Source: Prinia subflava
Lineage: Eukaryota; Chordata; Aves; Passeriformes; Cisticolidae
Reading direction: 5' to 3'
NCBI RefSeq assembly: GCF_021018805.1
Contig: NC_086251.1
Location: 16,101,098 to 16,165,097 of the forward strand
Length of the DNA: 64,000 nucleotides
The notes beneath the pieces are model-generated. The model was not told where the DNA came from and searched no databases. It was given only the letters and a program-made list of their open reading frames with translations. Position numbers and translations under genes: made by a program. Of this stretch, positions 42,701-56,554 are shown piece after piece (within the stretch, counting starts at the first letter, position 1; every line of letters begins with the position of its first letter).

Positions 42701-44177
42701 TGGCTATTTGGAGAAAATAAAGCAGTATGGCTATTAATTGTAAGTGCTTTTAATGGCCATGTTTAATTAGTTTTCCAGGAGGAACAGATTTTGTTCTTCT
42801 CCCAATGCATATCTTCAGTGCCATTTAAATCAAGTTTCATGCGATTACTTGAGGTCTGAAACCACAAACTCTGCGTGGCCAAAGTTCCTCCATTCTCACT
42901 GCCCTGCCCAGTTAAGCCCAGGCAAAAGCCATCTTCAGGATTCTCATACTCCTATAGGTCGCTGGTACCCTGCTGCTCCTTTGAGCACTCTCTCATTTAG
43001 TATTAATTTGTCAATCAAATTGCTTGCCCTCCTTTGCTCACCTACAATGAGAATGTTACCTACTTGAATTTTCTGGCTCCAAATAAAAATCATTACAGTC
43101 AAATAATTAAAAATCCTTCTATAGAAACAAAAAAAGATATTAACTCCTACTGCAGAGCCGTAGAAAGAGTGCTCTCCTAAGCTTTCATTTCTCCTTACAG
43201 CACCATTTGATTTTGAGGTTTGCACTCTGTCTTTTCCTGTTTTGTGCCATAATCCCTGCTTGCTATTACACTTTATTTTACTTCCTTCTTTCCATTTTGC
43301 AGTCTCTCTTCAACCAGCCCTCTGTGGTTAAATCTCTCCCTCAGAATTCAGGGGAGAATTACATCTATTTTTTGACGACTTGTAATGTTACCTTAAAGTC
43401 AAAGAAAAATCTCTTAAGAAATAAGAGAAGAAGAAATGCCACTGGGTAGATGCCAACAGGAGTGAGATTCTGACATTTATGTTTGTGTTCCAAGATGCCA
43501 CAACTCCTTGGAAAGTCCCACTGAAACTGAATAGAGCAGAGAACAGGTTGGCCCATCTACTGCTTTGGATGGATGGCTCCCCATAATCCCCACAGGTTTC
43601 ATCAAAATTACCACAGTTAATCCTTTAAGAAAACAATATCAGACTGTGCCAATACTGAACAGACAGACAACTGCTTATTTCCCATAAAACCCATGACAGG
43701 AGGATTTCAGTTTTAGAATTAACCACAGTTTTTCTCACTAGGTAGAACAGGAACACTGACACATCCTTCACCGGTTCCCTCACTGCTTAGAGAGGAAGAT
43801 AATACAGAATAGTAGAAATCCACAACCCATACTGGATCTTACACGCACTGTGTGTAATCCTGAGTGCTTTGCACGCCCTTACACTGCCTGCATTGCCCAG
43901 ATACACACGCTGCACACAGCATGAACAAACCAAACACAAGCTCCATGATTTCTCAGGGTGGGGGCAGGCAGGGAAACCTTTCGAGTTATGTTGTCACTGG
44001 AACTTGTTTCACCAAGACAACACACATGTAAAATACTATGACATATTGCAAAGATGAGTGAGACATTACCAGGAGTTAGAGTCATCACAGACACTGGCAG
44101 AAATTATGAATAAAAACCCCACCAGTTATGGAGTAAAATACCCAAAACAAATTACATCTGTACAAAAAGGAAATGTC

Positions 44178-44322
44178 AAATAACACACACAACACACAAA
44201 AAGAAAACCAAACCAAAACCAACAACAAAAAAAACCCAAGACCAAAAACAAAACAAACAAAAAAACCCCCCCACAAACAACAACAAACCTCAAACACAAC
44301 CAAAAAAACCAAACCACCAAAA
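44178..44322 (+). repeat. A/C-rich low-complexity tract
   Basis: Begins as a CA-repeat (AACACACACAACACAC) and passes into AACC/AAAAC sequence, including a CCCCCCC-type run. The overlapping open frames (K/N/T-rich on plus, F/V/C-rich on minus) are not genes. Confidence 0.94.
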
Positions 44323-45398
44323 GCATACACAAATGCATGGATGCTCTTAGATGTAACTAATTATGTTACACCTAGGAGTTCAAACATCTTACACGTTAGT
44401 TAAAAGTACTATACAGGAATGAAGGTACTTCATACAGAAATAGTATGATTGACATTAAATTTAATACACTATATTCTTATTCTTACAGCGTACATATTGG
44501 GTATAGAACCTCAGCATATTTCAGAGATAAATAGCCAAAATTTATTAGAATTGATGGGGGTCTTAAAGTGAACTTTTTCATGTGAATAGTGGTAATACAC
44601 CTAATGATATTACTGAAGCATTGCTACAATACCTGTTTTGAACGAATATTTAAATTGCTAGTTAGCATTTTCTCAATACAGTGACAGTGTCTCCACAAGT
44701 TAAATAATGGTAATTTATTTATAAATACAAACAAATTAATGATTTAGCAGGGGGTATCCCACTAGTGAGGTACAACAAATAAAAGCTTGGATGTTTAAAA
44801 TCATGCCTCTCCAACCTCAAAACGAAGGCTGTTTGATGAAATCTAGGCAGGCAGGACACAAATACTCCTGCAGCATTGGTTGGCACATTTGTGCTGCAGC
44901 AGGGGTGTACTATAAACACGGTGACTGTGTTTTCTCTGCCGGAGGGAAAGAGCATGAGACAGGTAGAACAAGTTGAATTAATGGCAATGGACATGAGCTT
45001 TCCACTTCTGAAACAAAGCTGGATATGACATCAACTACATGAAACGACTTACACTTACTTTTTTCCCCTGCTATGGCCAGGTGTCTGGTCTTCAGTACAG
45101 CTGAAAAAAGTATTGACCCAAGCAATAGGAGGGATTCAAGCTGAATTAGAATAACTGCATGTGTTGGACACACCACAGATGTCCTCAGTATAGGCCACAG
45201 AGGGTACCACTTCATTTTTGCATTACCATGACTTCTGTAATTTCTGTAGCTTTACAGACTCGATAGGGAAAAGCAGAAAACTCTCTTGTATATCAAACCA
45301 TAAGGAACATTTTTTTCGATATGGTGTTAGCTCAGGGGATCAGAAATTGCACATTAGAAACAAACACACATCAATCACATTAATGTCCACATACATAC

Positions 45399-45489
45399 CA
45401 TCCAAAATAATGTCCCTGTAGCAAGAGCTGCATACTGCTCAATTGTAGAAAGCACACTGAAGATAAGGCATATCAGCACAATAAGGAAG
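45399..45489 (-). CDS. KCNQ1: KCNQ1 exon 2 (S1 end to start of S2)
   Basis: This exon belongs to the Kv7.1 channel subunit, which forms a tetrameric plasma-membrane K+ channel and pairs with KCNE subunits to carry the slow delayed rectifier and epithelial K+ currents. The minus strand has a pyrimidine-rich acceptor (about ten T then CAG) before the exon and a GTATGT donor after it. The exon is 91 bp, the same as human exon 2. It starts with the third base of codon 129, then reads [20 protein letters not shown] and continues to LFWM. These are residues 130-159, the rest of S1 and the S1-S2 loop. S140 and V141, known gain-of-function sites in human, are conserved. The one difference I see from human is I for V at 135. 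The long introns on both sides match the known gene plan. Identification is by recognised protein sequence, length and phase, and is secure. Confidence 0.97.
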
Positions 45490-45989
45490 CTGAAAAAAAA
45501 AATAAAATAAACTTTTAGGGAAGAACAGGTAATTATGCAATCGCAAATCATCTGTTTACACTGAAATGTCATTGGTTTGTACTATCCTAAAACACAGCTG
45601 GGAAATTCTGCATGATCCTGCTTCCTTTTGGATAGTTTATTTCTCTTCAGACACTGAGGTTTTGGGTTGGACATTATCAAATGAAGCCATATGGTAACAC
45701 TAGCTTCAGCCTACCTCTAAGATTTGCTGTTTTCTGGCCTTTCATGAAAAGAGCATTCCTTGCTCTTTCCCATTTTAAGGACTACTTTGGCTGAATCACC
45801 ACACAACCCTCAAACTTGTTTCAAATATTTGTCTTTTTGCTGATCCAAAGCCCAATAAATTGAAAAAAAAAAAAATCACAGCTAAGCCAAAGTTTAATAG
45901 GCTGTACTGTACTGTCTTTTATAATGTATCCCTAAAAGGCCCCAAATAAAAAAGGTCTGACATTTGGCATTTGAAACACAGCCTAGGTG

Positions 45990-46102
45990 TGATTCCACCT
46001 AGTTCCTAACCCCTGCCATGGGCAGAGTCACCTATCCCCGAAACAGATTGATTGGAGCCCCACCCAGCCTGGCCTGGAACACTTCCATGGATGGGGCTGA
46101 CA
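45990..46102 (-). mobile_element. CR1 LINE short fragment
   Basis: A short diverged CR1 piece with CCTGCCATGGGCAGAGTCACC, then GGAGCCCCACCCAGCCTGG and GAACACTTCCATGGATGGGG. It has lost the terminal octamers. Same orientation as the other copies. Confidence 0.8.
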
Positions 46103-46891
46103 CATCTGTCCTTAGGGAAGGGGTCCTGGTTTCCAACATAAGATTTGGGACAGCCAGGGAGCCAGCCCAGCTGACTGTAACCTCCCAGAAATCCTCTTCC
46201 CCCACCTGGGGAGCAAGGCAGCCCTGCAGCCCTGCAGCCTCTGCCTTCAGACCCCTTCCCTGAGCAGCTCTGCTCACCATCCCACAGGATGCTGCTTCCC
46301 CTGAGGGAACGTAACACATTTGGGAAGAGAACCATTCAACACCCAAAGTGGATGCTATCCACCACACACTAGCCACAGGCAGCTTCCACTGCCCAAAGAA
46401 CTGCATGTTTCTTTTAAAAACACAACATACACAATCAGCAAAAATGAAAACATCCACTTCTTAAACACCAAATTAGTTGTTAGGGCTATTTCTCACAATT
46501 CTGCTGAAACAGGCAACACCAATCCTTTGTACTCAACTGAAACTTGGTGCAAAATCCACTAACTAAATCACCCATCCTATTACACATCTCTAAAACAGTT
46601 AACCATTTTTTTAACTTAAAAAAAAACCCAAAACACAATAAAAAAGAATCGACACAGTGAATAAAACTGAACTCAAGAAAAGTATTAAACCAGGACATTG
46701 GAGTGGCATGGCTCAGCTGAAGTCAATCACAGCCTCTACTTTTATTCATGGAAGTGAGCACTGCTTTGGGTAAATCTTTTGAAAGACCAAGAAAACAAAA
46801 CTGTGTTAAGGTTGACATAAGCTACACTCCTCAACAATTGCTTCAAGATACAGCGTAGGCAAGTCCAAAGCACACAGAGAAAAATGATGCC

Positions 46892-46966
46892 AGAATGATG
46901 GAATCATTAAGGGTAGAAAAGACCTCTCAGACCAAGTCTGAGCTTTGAGATTATCGAGTGCAGCCT
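46892..46966 (-). mobile_element. CR1 LINE 3' end fragment, diverged, with apparent insertion
   Basis: GAATGATGGAATCATTAAGG, then GTAGAAAAGACCTCT, matches the 3' end of another CR1 subfamily. The expected continuation (GAGATTATCGAGTGCAGCC) resumes only after about 20 extra bases, CAGACCAAGTCTGAGCTTTG. The consensus is from memory. Confidence 0.75.
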
Positions 46967-48510
46967 TTGAGAGTGTGCTACCAAACAGCGGAGAGAACGT
47001 TTGTAGGTAAATAGGCACAAAAATCGAATAGATAATGAAATTAATAGGAGAGAGATTACCATATATCAACACAAGTACCCATATAAAAATATACTTTACC
47101 TAAGCAAAATATAAGTATGTGGGAGTTTGATTCCCCTCTAAAGTCTTCTCATTTTACCCTGTACCTCTACTTTGGGCATTCCTAAGCAGAAGTGAGTCGT
47201 GCAGACAAGGCAGGAGAATGCAAAGGTGAGCCAGATATTTGAAACACAACATAAATGTCCCATAAGCATCCAGCCCTTCTGTCTGCAGTATTCTCACCAC
47301 AGCATAAGAACAATACACACGACAGTGTGAACAGAAATGGGGTCAGTAGCACAGAGACAGCCGAGGTTTCTGGATTCAGAGTCCAACACAGATAAGGTTA
47401 CCAGTTCAAAGCAAACAATGAGCTGCACGGGATGAGCAGCACCAGTTCAAATTTACTGCATCCCTTACTGGCAGGAGACACTGGGATGTTTAACTCGGCC
47501 AACACATGGAACCACAAGGGGGCAGCAAAGCAAAGACGATCCCGTTTCTGTCCTTTTCCTAAACAAACACAAAAACCTAGTAAGCATGGAAGTTGAAAGT
47601 TCATGTGCCGAAGTGCCAAAAACATTAATTTAGGGTCAGTCCTTTGCCAAATCTCTTTGCTTGTTCCTATTAGAAAAATTGATGGCTGAGGTAAGAACTG
47701 CCTCAAGTGCCAGTCGCCCCACTCCCTACCTACTTTTATGGGTTTTCATGCACATGGACCCATTTCAGTCTTACTATTTTTTTTTCACCCCTAGAAAAGC
47801 TCTTACAATTCACTGTTGTGCTCTTTCCAGGCTGATGTATGAGACACGTTCATAACCAAAAATACACATTATACCATGCAAAACAAAGATGTTTGGTCAG
47901 GCAGTGCTGCTTCACGTGTGTTTCCTTGGCATGAGAGGTTTGACACCCACAAGGTGCCAGTGCAGCACCGCAGCTGAGCTACTCCCCCTGTTACAGTGGC
48001 ACTGCTCTTTCGCTTAGATTAACTGCACATAAGGAGCAGAAGGTGCAAAATTAAGACAGTAAATAAATACAAATGGTGCCATCATCCTCTGGCACGAGCC
48101 TACTCTTCGTTGTCTTCCAAAAACTCTTTGTTTTCATTTTGTTATTAGTGCAGTGGCTCCCTTCTCCACCTTCAAAGTGTAAGAAGGGACTGAGGCACCA
48201 GTAAAATAGAAAACAGGAAGTCTGGCATATTTTTTTCCTCCCCTTTTTCTTTTTGACAGTTATCTCCTCCTTCTTCAGCCAGAAGTGGAACACAGATTCT
48301 CAGTTACTGCCTAAGCAGCAGACAAGTCCACAGGAGTGCATTACAAACAACAGCTGCAGGCACAAACTCTGCCTCAAGCTTGAATTTGCTTATGCAAAAA
48401 TCATCCTGGGGCAATTTAACTGGCCTGCCTCAGAAAAGCAAACATTACAATTTTCACAAATAACCTTATCACACTTACTAACACTTTACTGTGATTGCTA
48501 TTACTAGATT

Positions 48511-48580
48511 AAAAAAACAAAACAAAACAAAACCCAACCAACCCCCCCAAAAAAACACCCAACCCCAAACAAAGCAAAAA
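48511..48580 (+). repeat. (AAAAC)n and C-run tract
   Basis: AAAAC pentamers grade into CCAACCAACCCCCCC and AAC-rich sequence. Simple low complexity. Confidence 0.93.
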
Positions 48581-48973
48581 CTTGTCTTGATATAGATGCT
48601 AAGCATGTACACTCTTAATCCAAACAGTAAATATCAGACAAACTAATAGGCAACTGACTCCACTCTGGTATAATTTTTTTAATATACATTTTTCCTCTAA
48701 AGGAGAGATAGTCAGCAAACACTGATGGATTTCCTAAACTCTTAGCAGTCAGAGCTTCATCTCTTGCAAGCCACAAGTCTTTTATCTCCTGAAACCCATT
48801 GCCTGTTCACTCTCTATGCACAATGTGACCATCTTCAAGAAAGGAAGCAGAGTGATGAGTTCAGGCTCTTGTCAGCTCTGATCTCACTCTATGATTGTGG
48901 GGCCAAGCAAGCGTTAGAGATGAAGAGATAGCCTGTGAAGTTTTTCATGCTGTCTCTCCCAGGTTACAAAGTA

Positions 48974-49019
48974 GCATCTGCTTCCATGTAGATGTCACAT
49001 CTACTCCATCAGCAGATGC
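48974..49019. repeat. 46-nt nested inverted repeat
   Basis: The outer arms GCATCTGCT and AGCAGATGC pair over 9 bp. The inner arms GTAGATG and CATCTAC pair over 7 bp around a TCA loop. Between them lies a 5/6-base internal loop with TCCAT on both sides. It is shorter than a usual microRNA precursor. Confidence 0.85.
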
Positions 49020-52000
49020 ATTCAAAAATACCTAGCTTTGTGGTTAAGTCATATCTTACAAGTGTTACGTGTTCTTTTAAACCAAGAATTTTGCAAGTGG
49101 CTGATCATCTCTGTGCTTCTTGATGTGAAACCACAACACCACTGTTAAAGCAGCGTGGACATTACAAAGCGTTTTCTTTCATGGGCTCAGTTTTTGGTAG
49201 ACTGGTACAAGGAGACCTGTGTCCCCTCAGCCAGCACTATTTTACTCGAAGCCAGTTTCTCTGGCTGTCCTTTCCACCCAGCTTTCCCAGGCAGTGCACA
49301 CCTGGTGGAGCCAGCCCCAGCAGTGGAGCTCTCGGTGGCACCAGGGAGCAGCACCCCAGCCCCACTCTGAGCTCACACACATTCCCAGCCTGCAGCTGGG
49401 CTCGGATGTGTGTCTGTGCTACACACCCAACAAAAGGAAAAGCACGAGCACAGACACTGCTATATAGAGAATTACATGAGGCAGTGTCTGCACAGGTGTG
49501 TGTGTGGGCCAACATTTAATAAATAATACATTTTGTCTTGCTTCATTGCGTCAGACAATTTAGGTAATTTTTCGTCTTGAACAGGTTTGAGGAGCTAGAG
49601 CATTGCCACAAAAGAATGATTCAACAAAGGGAATATGGCCAGCCAGCATATGTGCTGTATTTAGCAACAGATAGGAAATATATTAAGAGCTAAAAGTAGA
49701 TTTAATGTTTTCTGACTATTTCAGGATATATTTTGACTTACAGACAGACCTATGGCTTTTTCCCTGACCTCAGTGTCAGCTGCAGGAACTTAACACACTA
49801 TAGGTAGCTATCAGTACTGTGCAGCCTTCAGCCCTGAGCTGCTGAGGTTTTTTCTATATTTAACTATGATTTTTGAACGTTAGCATGTCTTTTTTGTGGC
49901 TTGAAACAATATGTGGAATGATCAAAGGAACAATAAACCACTTACTGAGAGATAACAATGCTCATTTAGTGAATGTCACAGGTAGGAGAACTGATAAAGG
50001 TTTGTAAAATATGTCCAGAGATATGACCAGGAACATTTAAAAAAACAGTGCACGAGACATGGTGGAAGTACTTACTCACCAGATCAATGCAGTCTCATGC
50101 ACATGCAGCTGTTATCATCAAAACCAGTGCTACAGTGGGGGTAGATTTCATTCCTTCTTGCAGTGTTTCTTACACACTCCCAGTGGGAGTCCTATAAACC
50201 AGGAAAAGGTTGCCACTAGGCTACAAACTGAGCTGAGACCTTAAATACATTTAATAGATGAGAAGGGACATGCAAAGTTCAGCTCAATTTATATCAACTT
50301 GAGCTCTAACCATGCAGGAAGACAGACAGTTTTTCCTTGTTCAATGTTGCAAGCTGCCTTAAGTCTGGTTTTTCTAACCATTTTTATTCATAACAGCTAT
50401 CAGTCTCGGAAATATCCAACTACTGGTGCCCTTCTAACTGTGACAGGTTTCTTAAGCAAACAAAGTCATTTAACTTCCTTTAAGTACAGAACTTTACAAG
50501 AACTGGAAGGATGACATTGAGAATGAACAACACGAGTGTGCAGATTAAACTGGGGCAGATTCTTATCTCGATCATCATAATTTGCAAACTATAATGCTGC
50601 TGCATATCCAGTTCACATTGGTTCATTAAAACATATGACAGCATCATTAGTTCATCTTTCATCCCCATGGCTTATACTTGCTGACACTTTTCAGACTGTG
50701 AACTCAAAGGTCAGCAGTGTCAGAAAAGGACATTTTCATGCAGCTTTCCAGGTTACAAATAACACGAATATTTGTATTTCCTGTAACAAATAATGGTATT
50801 GCAATGAGGATTTAGACAGCTTCAGGTAAGAGACACACTGAAACCTCTTTCATTTTATCATGCATTCTGCGCATTCCATGCCAGCAAAGTAACTCCTTAC
50901 TTAATTTACATCAGGAAAATCCTCATGAAAACCTTCAACAGGATTTTACTACTGCAAGTCAACATAAATCCCTGACCAACTCACACAGTACCACATGACA
51001 AACAAGTATTTCCACAACACAAGAAAGAAAACATTCAGAACTAACCCATATCAAGTAATTTCTTACTGCAGCCAGGCACCAGGTTCTTGTTCTTTCACTC
51101 AACATTATTTTGGGACTGCAAAACTAAGAAAAGGTAAAAGAACAGAAACAGGTAGAACTTGTAAAATAAAGGACAGATAATAATAAGAGAAGAAGGAAAT
51201 CTATGAACATAAACAGCATTGCTAGGAATCTAATACAGGATGGCAATTTATTTTATGGGATCATCAAGGCATAGTGTCAAATACAAATACCAACCAGTGC
51301 TTCTGAAGATGAGAAACTCGGGGTTATTTTTAAAAAAGAAGCAGGATTTCACAAGGCAGAGAAAACTTTCATCCCTAATGAAATTCACACAAGTAAACAC
51401 CCTGGATGTGTAGGTCTTATGCTGAACCCTTTAGCAAGTCTGAACTAAATGCTTAAAGAACACTGTCATGACTATGGAATACCAGAACACAGTGCCAGGC
51501 TACTGACAGAGAGCTAAATAAGCATTTAATTATCCAGCTGGTGGACCCCAGAGGTTCTCCATCACTTACTCCATTAAAAATAAAAAAGTTTGTTTGTAAT
51601 AGAATAGTCTGGTGATGGTACATGGTTAGAAAGAAGGAGCCCTGTACTCAGTTCCTCTTTGCCAACTTTACCTTAAGCCAACTTTAACACTCCTAATAAT
51701 GCATTCATTTTATTAACTACAGTAGCTGTTCACACATTAGCATTGAAAAAGAAAAAAATCACTGTAGCAAGGAGTTAAAACCAGCAACCTACACAAACCA
51801 TACCTGAATATGAAACAAGTCTAAAAAATAATAAATACATAGAGAAGTACTTTAGTGCCAATTAAAAAAAAAAAAAGGGTGGGAGGGAGGGGTGTTTAAG
51901 TCTCTGACCATGCAGGTTCTTTGCACGTTTTCGTCTAAGAATTTGTCATCTCTTCTTCTGCTTTGTTTCTGAGGCAGGGGAAGGAAGGAGGGGTACAGCC

Positions 52001-55000
52001 CCTCCCCATCTCCCAGCTTCTCTGTGGCAGGAGGATGCCCAGCAGAAGGAGAAGTACACTGGCATTCCTGCAGAGAAGCATGACTCCCTCCAGGAGCTGG
52101 CTACACTACTTTCCTGTCCAACACATGCTTCCTCTCCGTCATGTCCAACACAGGGCAGGCCTGCAGACAGCTCACTGCTCTCAGCTGTCATTTACCATCA
52201 CAAGCCCTCCAACAGACAAAGTGCAAATGCTCTGTTTGTCTTAGCTTAGCTCTATCAGATGGAGCTTCCTGTTAAGACGTATTTGTTCCAACTCCTAAGG
52301 CAAAGTAGAGTTGGTGCTTCCTGAAGGAAACAATGGCATAATTTTTAACCAGCTCCATGACTCCTTGTCAAAGAAATGCTGTTTTCTGGCTCCTGTGCAG
52401 GAAAGCAGATTTATTGCATGAGGAAGATCACATACACTGCAGGGTAGTCTGACACTATGAAAAACAGGTTAACTATACAGCGAAACAGCAAGGCTTCTAT
52501 CACACTTACCTGGCTCTTCTGGGAGTTAAAGTCTGTAAAAATGATTTAAATTACGGGCAGTGTACCAAAGCACAAAGCACACAATGAATCAAAAGTCATT
52601 TAGGATACAGCACCAGAATTATTGCAGGAAAGGCCTGTAAGGTCTTGGCAAAGGTTATGATTGCAGTACAAGTGCAAACCAGACGTCAAGATGCTTCAAG
52701 AGGAAAGGTTAACTACTCACAAAAAGCAATGCTATTGCATCTTCCAATGAGGTATTGACTCCTTTGAAAAGATGACAGGTACTGAGTAAATAAGTGGAAA
52801 GGGAATATCTGCTTTTAAAACAAGTTCATGACCAAAAGGTGTGAACCACTGGACTGCAGAAAATTTATCAGCCCTCCCCAGCTGGTTCACAACAAGCTTT
52901 CAGTGTGCCTCATCATTAACGTGAAACCCCAGCACAGCCACAAGAGAGCCATGGAAGGGATGACTCCACATGTACAGTAAGGTCATCACCTAACACTAGA
53001 AATCAAGAGAATTTTTTCAGTTTCCTTTACATCAGGCTTAATTTGGTGAAAACATGTAATTTTTTATCAGCCAGTTCTGGGAGTTCTTCTTCCCTGTGTT
53101 CTTTCAACAGGGGAGAAGAAAAACGTTCTAGAAACTGAGTGCCCCAATACAAGTAAAACTTGGTTTGTAGTTGGATTTTTATACAATTGCCTGAGTACAC
53201 CACTATCCCACTTTTCTTGTAATAGCAGACTTAAGACAGCAGAGTTTAAATTATTTAGTATCTAAACATTAAAAGAAAATTACTAAATGTTCTCAGACTA
53301 TAAAACGAGCTTCTGAAAAATTGCCAAGACTAGACTATTCCGCTGCTTCACTGTTATCAAACCTAAATTAAATAAATATTTCTAAATAAAATACTCTTTT
53401 TAAAAATACTTTTAATAATTACTTTCCCTTAATACACTATATTTCTTTCAACAAGTAACAATATTTACTTCCAGTGGTTTCTCTCGTTTGGGCTGGCTGA
53501 ACACTATTTTGTAGCTTCATGTGACAAAGCAATTCAAGAGCTCTACGAATTACCTGCTTTTTTGGTTTGGGGGTTTTTTTTGTCCCCTTTTATTTACTTT
53601 TTTCTCAGCAGCACTGCTACAGATCATTTGCCTCCCCCATTAAAGATCAGAGAACACTGTCTCACACCTTCTAGAGCATCTTATAATGATGCAGAAAACT
53701 GGACTTGGTCGACTTTTCACTCACAGGCTTCTTGCTTAGGGAGCAGCTTCTGGATACTGCAGGTAGCTAAGTAAGTATCCCACCCCAAAGAAACAAAACA
53801 AGGCAGAAGAAAGGAAACAGTGCCTCCACACCAAAGGAGAAAGGCACTATGCCCCAGTCTTGTACAGCTGATGTACTAGTGCACAAACAGTTGAAGGCTA
53901 ATTGTACAGCAGGACCAATCAGGGCTATGGTTCTAAATGTTCCATTAAGGAATATCCATGTTTCAAGCTCTCTAAAAACCTCTCCATGACAGGGAAGCAA
54001 TATTGGTATTTTTTACAGCATCCTTTGTTCTCAGTTGTGAGTAGAGTGAAACAGTGAAAGGGACTAAAATCCAACAGACAGATAAATATACAAATGGGGA
54101 AGACCCAATCGTACCTTGAGCTACTGACCTGGACAGATACTTAATGTGATGTATTGCAAATGCCACAAAAGTGACACCAGACCTGAGCAACTGGCCTACC
54201 TCCTCACCTGATCCCCCCAAATGACTCTTAGAGCTCCCTTCTGCTCAAATCAGAGTGTCTGAAAGGCACTTTCATCAGTGCTGCCAAGTGAGATGAAGAC
54301 CGTGAGAAAGATCTGAAGCTGGGATAAGTGCTCTCTCCAGGGTTTCCATTATGACCCTCGGCCTTAATTATCTGAAGGTATAGTTGACAGATGCTTTCAC
54401 AGAAATCAGTCTTGTCATCGTCTTTTGAGCTGTTCCACATTCAGCTCTCAGCTGCACTTTTCTAGGGGCACCGGGGGGAGAAACTCTTCATGTGCCATAG
54501 CTTAGAAACAAGACAAACTACACGACAGGTTAACGTGCCTGAGGTGAAAGGAGAGGAATTCAGAAGCAGACTGAATTCAGCAAGTATTTCCATTTCCAGG
54601 GGAGGGAAAGTATTTGCTGAGGCAAAGATGTGATGCTTGAAAGCTACAGCAACTTGACTTCTCAGTTTGCCTTAAGCATGGTGGAAAGTTCAAGTGCCCC
54701 TGGAAGAAAAGAATTAAGAGAGTCTAGAAAGCCACAGGCAGCTTTTAATTTTATGGCGAGAGAGTCTTTCTGTAAATACAAAAATCTCTACAAATACATG
54801 CCTTGAAATACAGGAATGCTCAATACTCCATTTCCTCAAGAAAGTCTATACAGATTAAATTTCCTAAAGAGCTTTAGCTTTGTCCCCTCACCCACAATAG
54901 AGTTGATACAGGCTGAAAGTTATGAGGATAATTCTTTCTATTTTTCCACCTGTTGATTTGGCTGTTAGTGGAAATTCTAACTGTCTATCACAAGGATAAA

Positions 55001-56554
55001 AGTTCTGCTGTATCATCTGAACTCACCTGCCCAGAATTAAACAAGGTAACATTAAGAGAAAATGGTTCAAGAAAGTTGTAATCAATTCTGAGGCCTGCAT
55101 CCAAGAGGCATTTCAAAGTGGTTTAGTGTCCAAAACACTCGTGTTTCAAAATGGGACTTCAAACTTGAACACTCAACGAGTAAAGAGGGTCCTTGTAAGA
55201 GAAGTTAAGATGAAGTAATAGAAGATGTTAGATGCTTCATACACCAAACCTTACAGGAAGGGCTCCTAATCAGGAATACAGTGGCTCTATGTAACATTAA
55301 AAAAAAAATTAAATCAACTATTAACTGGACAACCAACCCTGCTGTGGGTAACAGCCCCCAGCTTCCAGACATGTGCTTTACTTTTCACCTGTCCACTTGC
55401 TTCCAATTCTAAAAGTCATGAGGCATTAAAACATTTCTGAGAATAGTATTTTGATGCTGCAGGAAAAACAAACCCTATTTATCTTATAGTGAAATCTCAG
55501 ATTCTGTCAGGTAACTTCCAGAACAAGGACTTATCAAAATTCACTGGTGAAAAAGACTTGAGGGATGGTAGCCTTTTGTGGCACATCTAAAAGCCACAGC
55601 CTTGGGAGGGGAAAGTTACCACAGCACCATAATTCTGATATATCATTGTAGGACAGCATGAGGAAGCCGAAGTCCAGTGGCTATCCCAGTGTTACTACAG
55701 ATATAAAATTATTTATCCTACAGCTCTTACTGGGGCATTCAAACTATCCATAGCAAGGGCTTGCTATCAGCATGCAATACATTTCTGAAAACAGTAACGG
55801 AAGTCAGAAAGAGACAAAACAATTGTTTCGCACATTGACTGGAGTAATAAATGAAATTCCAGTTAATTGTTAACACTGCAAGGACCAATATTATATGTAA
55901 AAGCCTGAATATTAAATAGTGTCAATTGCATGGATGAAAGCATGCAGTACATCTACAACATATTGAGATATCAAAAATCTTAAATTACACAAATTTAGAA
56001 CTCAAAAGAATTCCAGAATCCTACCTCCTTTAGGCTTTATAAACAGCAGAAAAAAATAGGGCATTAAGCCATAATACATATATTTTCTGCATATCCCTTT
56101 CCAAAATGCCAATATTTCTATGTTTGTATTTAGTTTTATATGTGATGCTCTACAATGAATATTAATAAACACAAATTTGGAACATATAAAGCTAAGTACA
56201 AGGGGGCAAGACTTGATGAGAAGCAGACCTGGAAGGGGTCTCTTCTGGAAGTCATCATTTCATGGCTAAGTACCAGGAAATATCAAACTCTGAGTTTTTG
56301 TTGAAGTTCAGTGCCCGTGAGATTAAGCTGCCATTTCAAGTGTATGTTCAGAACGTGCCTAAAACGTATTGATATGATCTGCCAACATGTTAACAACATC
56401 CATTCCTGTAACACATGACCTCATGGCAAAATTATGCCCCAAGATACTGCTCTTGGCCCTGAAGCACCAGTCATGTTCAAGGAGTATCAACAGCACTCCA
56501 GAGGCATCCAAAACCCTTGGGGAGCCACAGGGTCAATCTCAGCCACCGCCGTGG

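Larger units (their letters stand above)
7366..45398 (-). other. KCNQ1: KCNQ1 intron 2 (38 kb)
   Basis: A 38,033-bp intron between GTATGT (donor after exon 2) and TTTCTTTTAG (acceptor before exon 3). It contains two CR1 copies (12302-12705, 32527-33139), LTR-like pieces (17850-18330, 28193-28294), CpG-dense patches (9668-10108, 16426-16563, 23220-23575), the all-purine tract (28295-28458), A/C-rich tracts (15737-15955, 17038-17084, 44178-44322) and a 38-T run (39735-39772). The remaining stretches are AT-rich unique-looking DNA in which I recognise no exon, RNA gene or other repeat. Confidence 0.9.

Noticed and set aside
7366..45398. A KCNQ1OT1-type imprinting promoter
   Set aside because: In mammals it lies in a later intron (intron 10) and imprinting there is mammalian; nothing here supports it.
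46032..46457. 141-codon minus-strand open frame
   Set aside because: Starts outside and runs into a short CR1 piece; no recognised family or splice signals.
48870..48900. Possible plus-oriented CR1 3' end (CTCTATGATTGTG)
   Set aside because: Only one octamer-like match and no upstream CR1 blocks.
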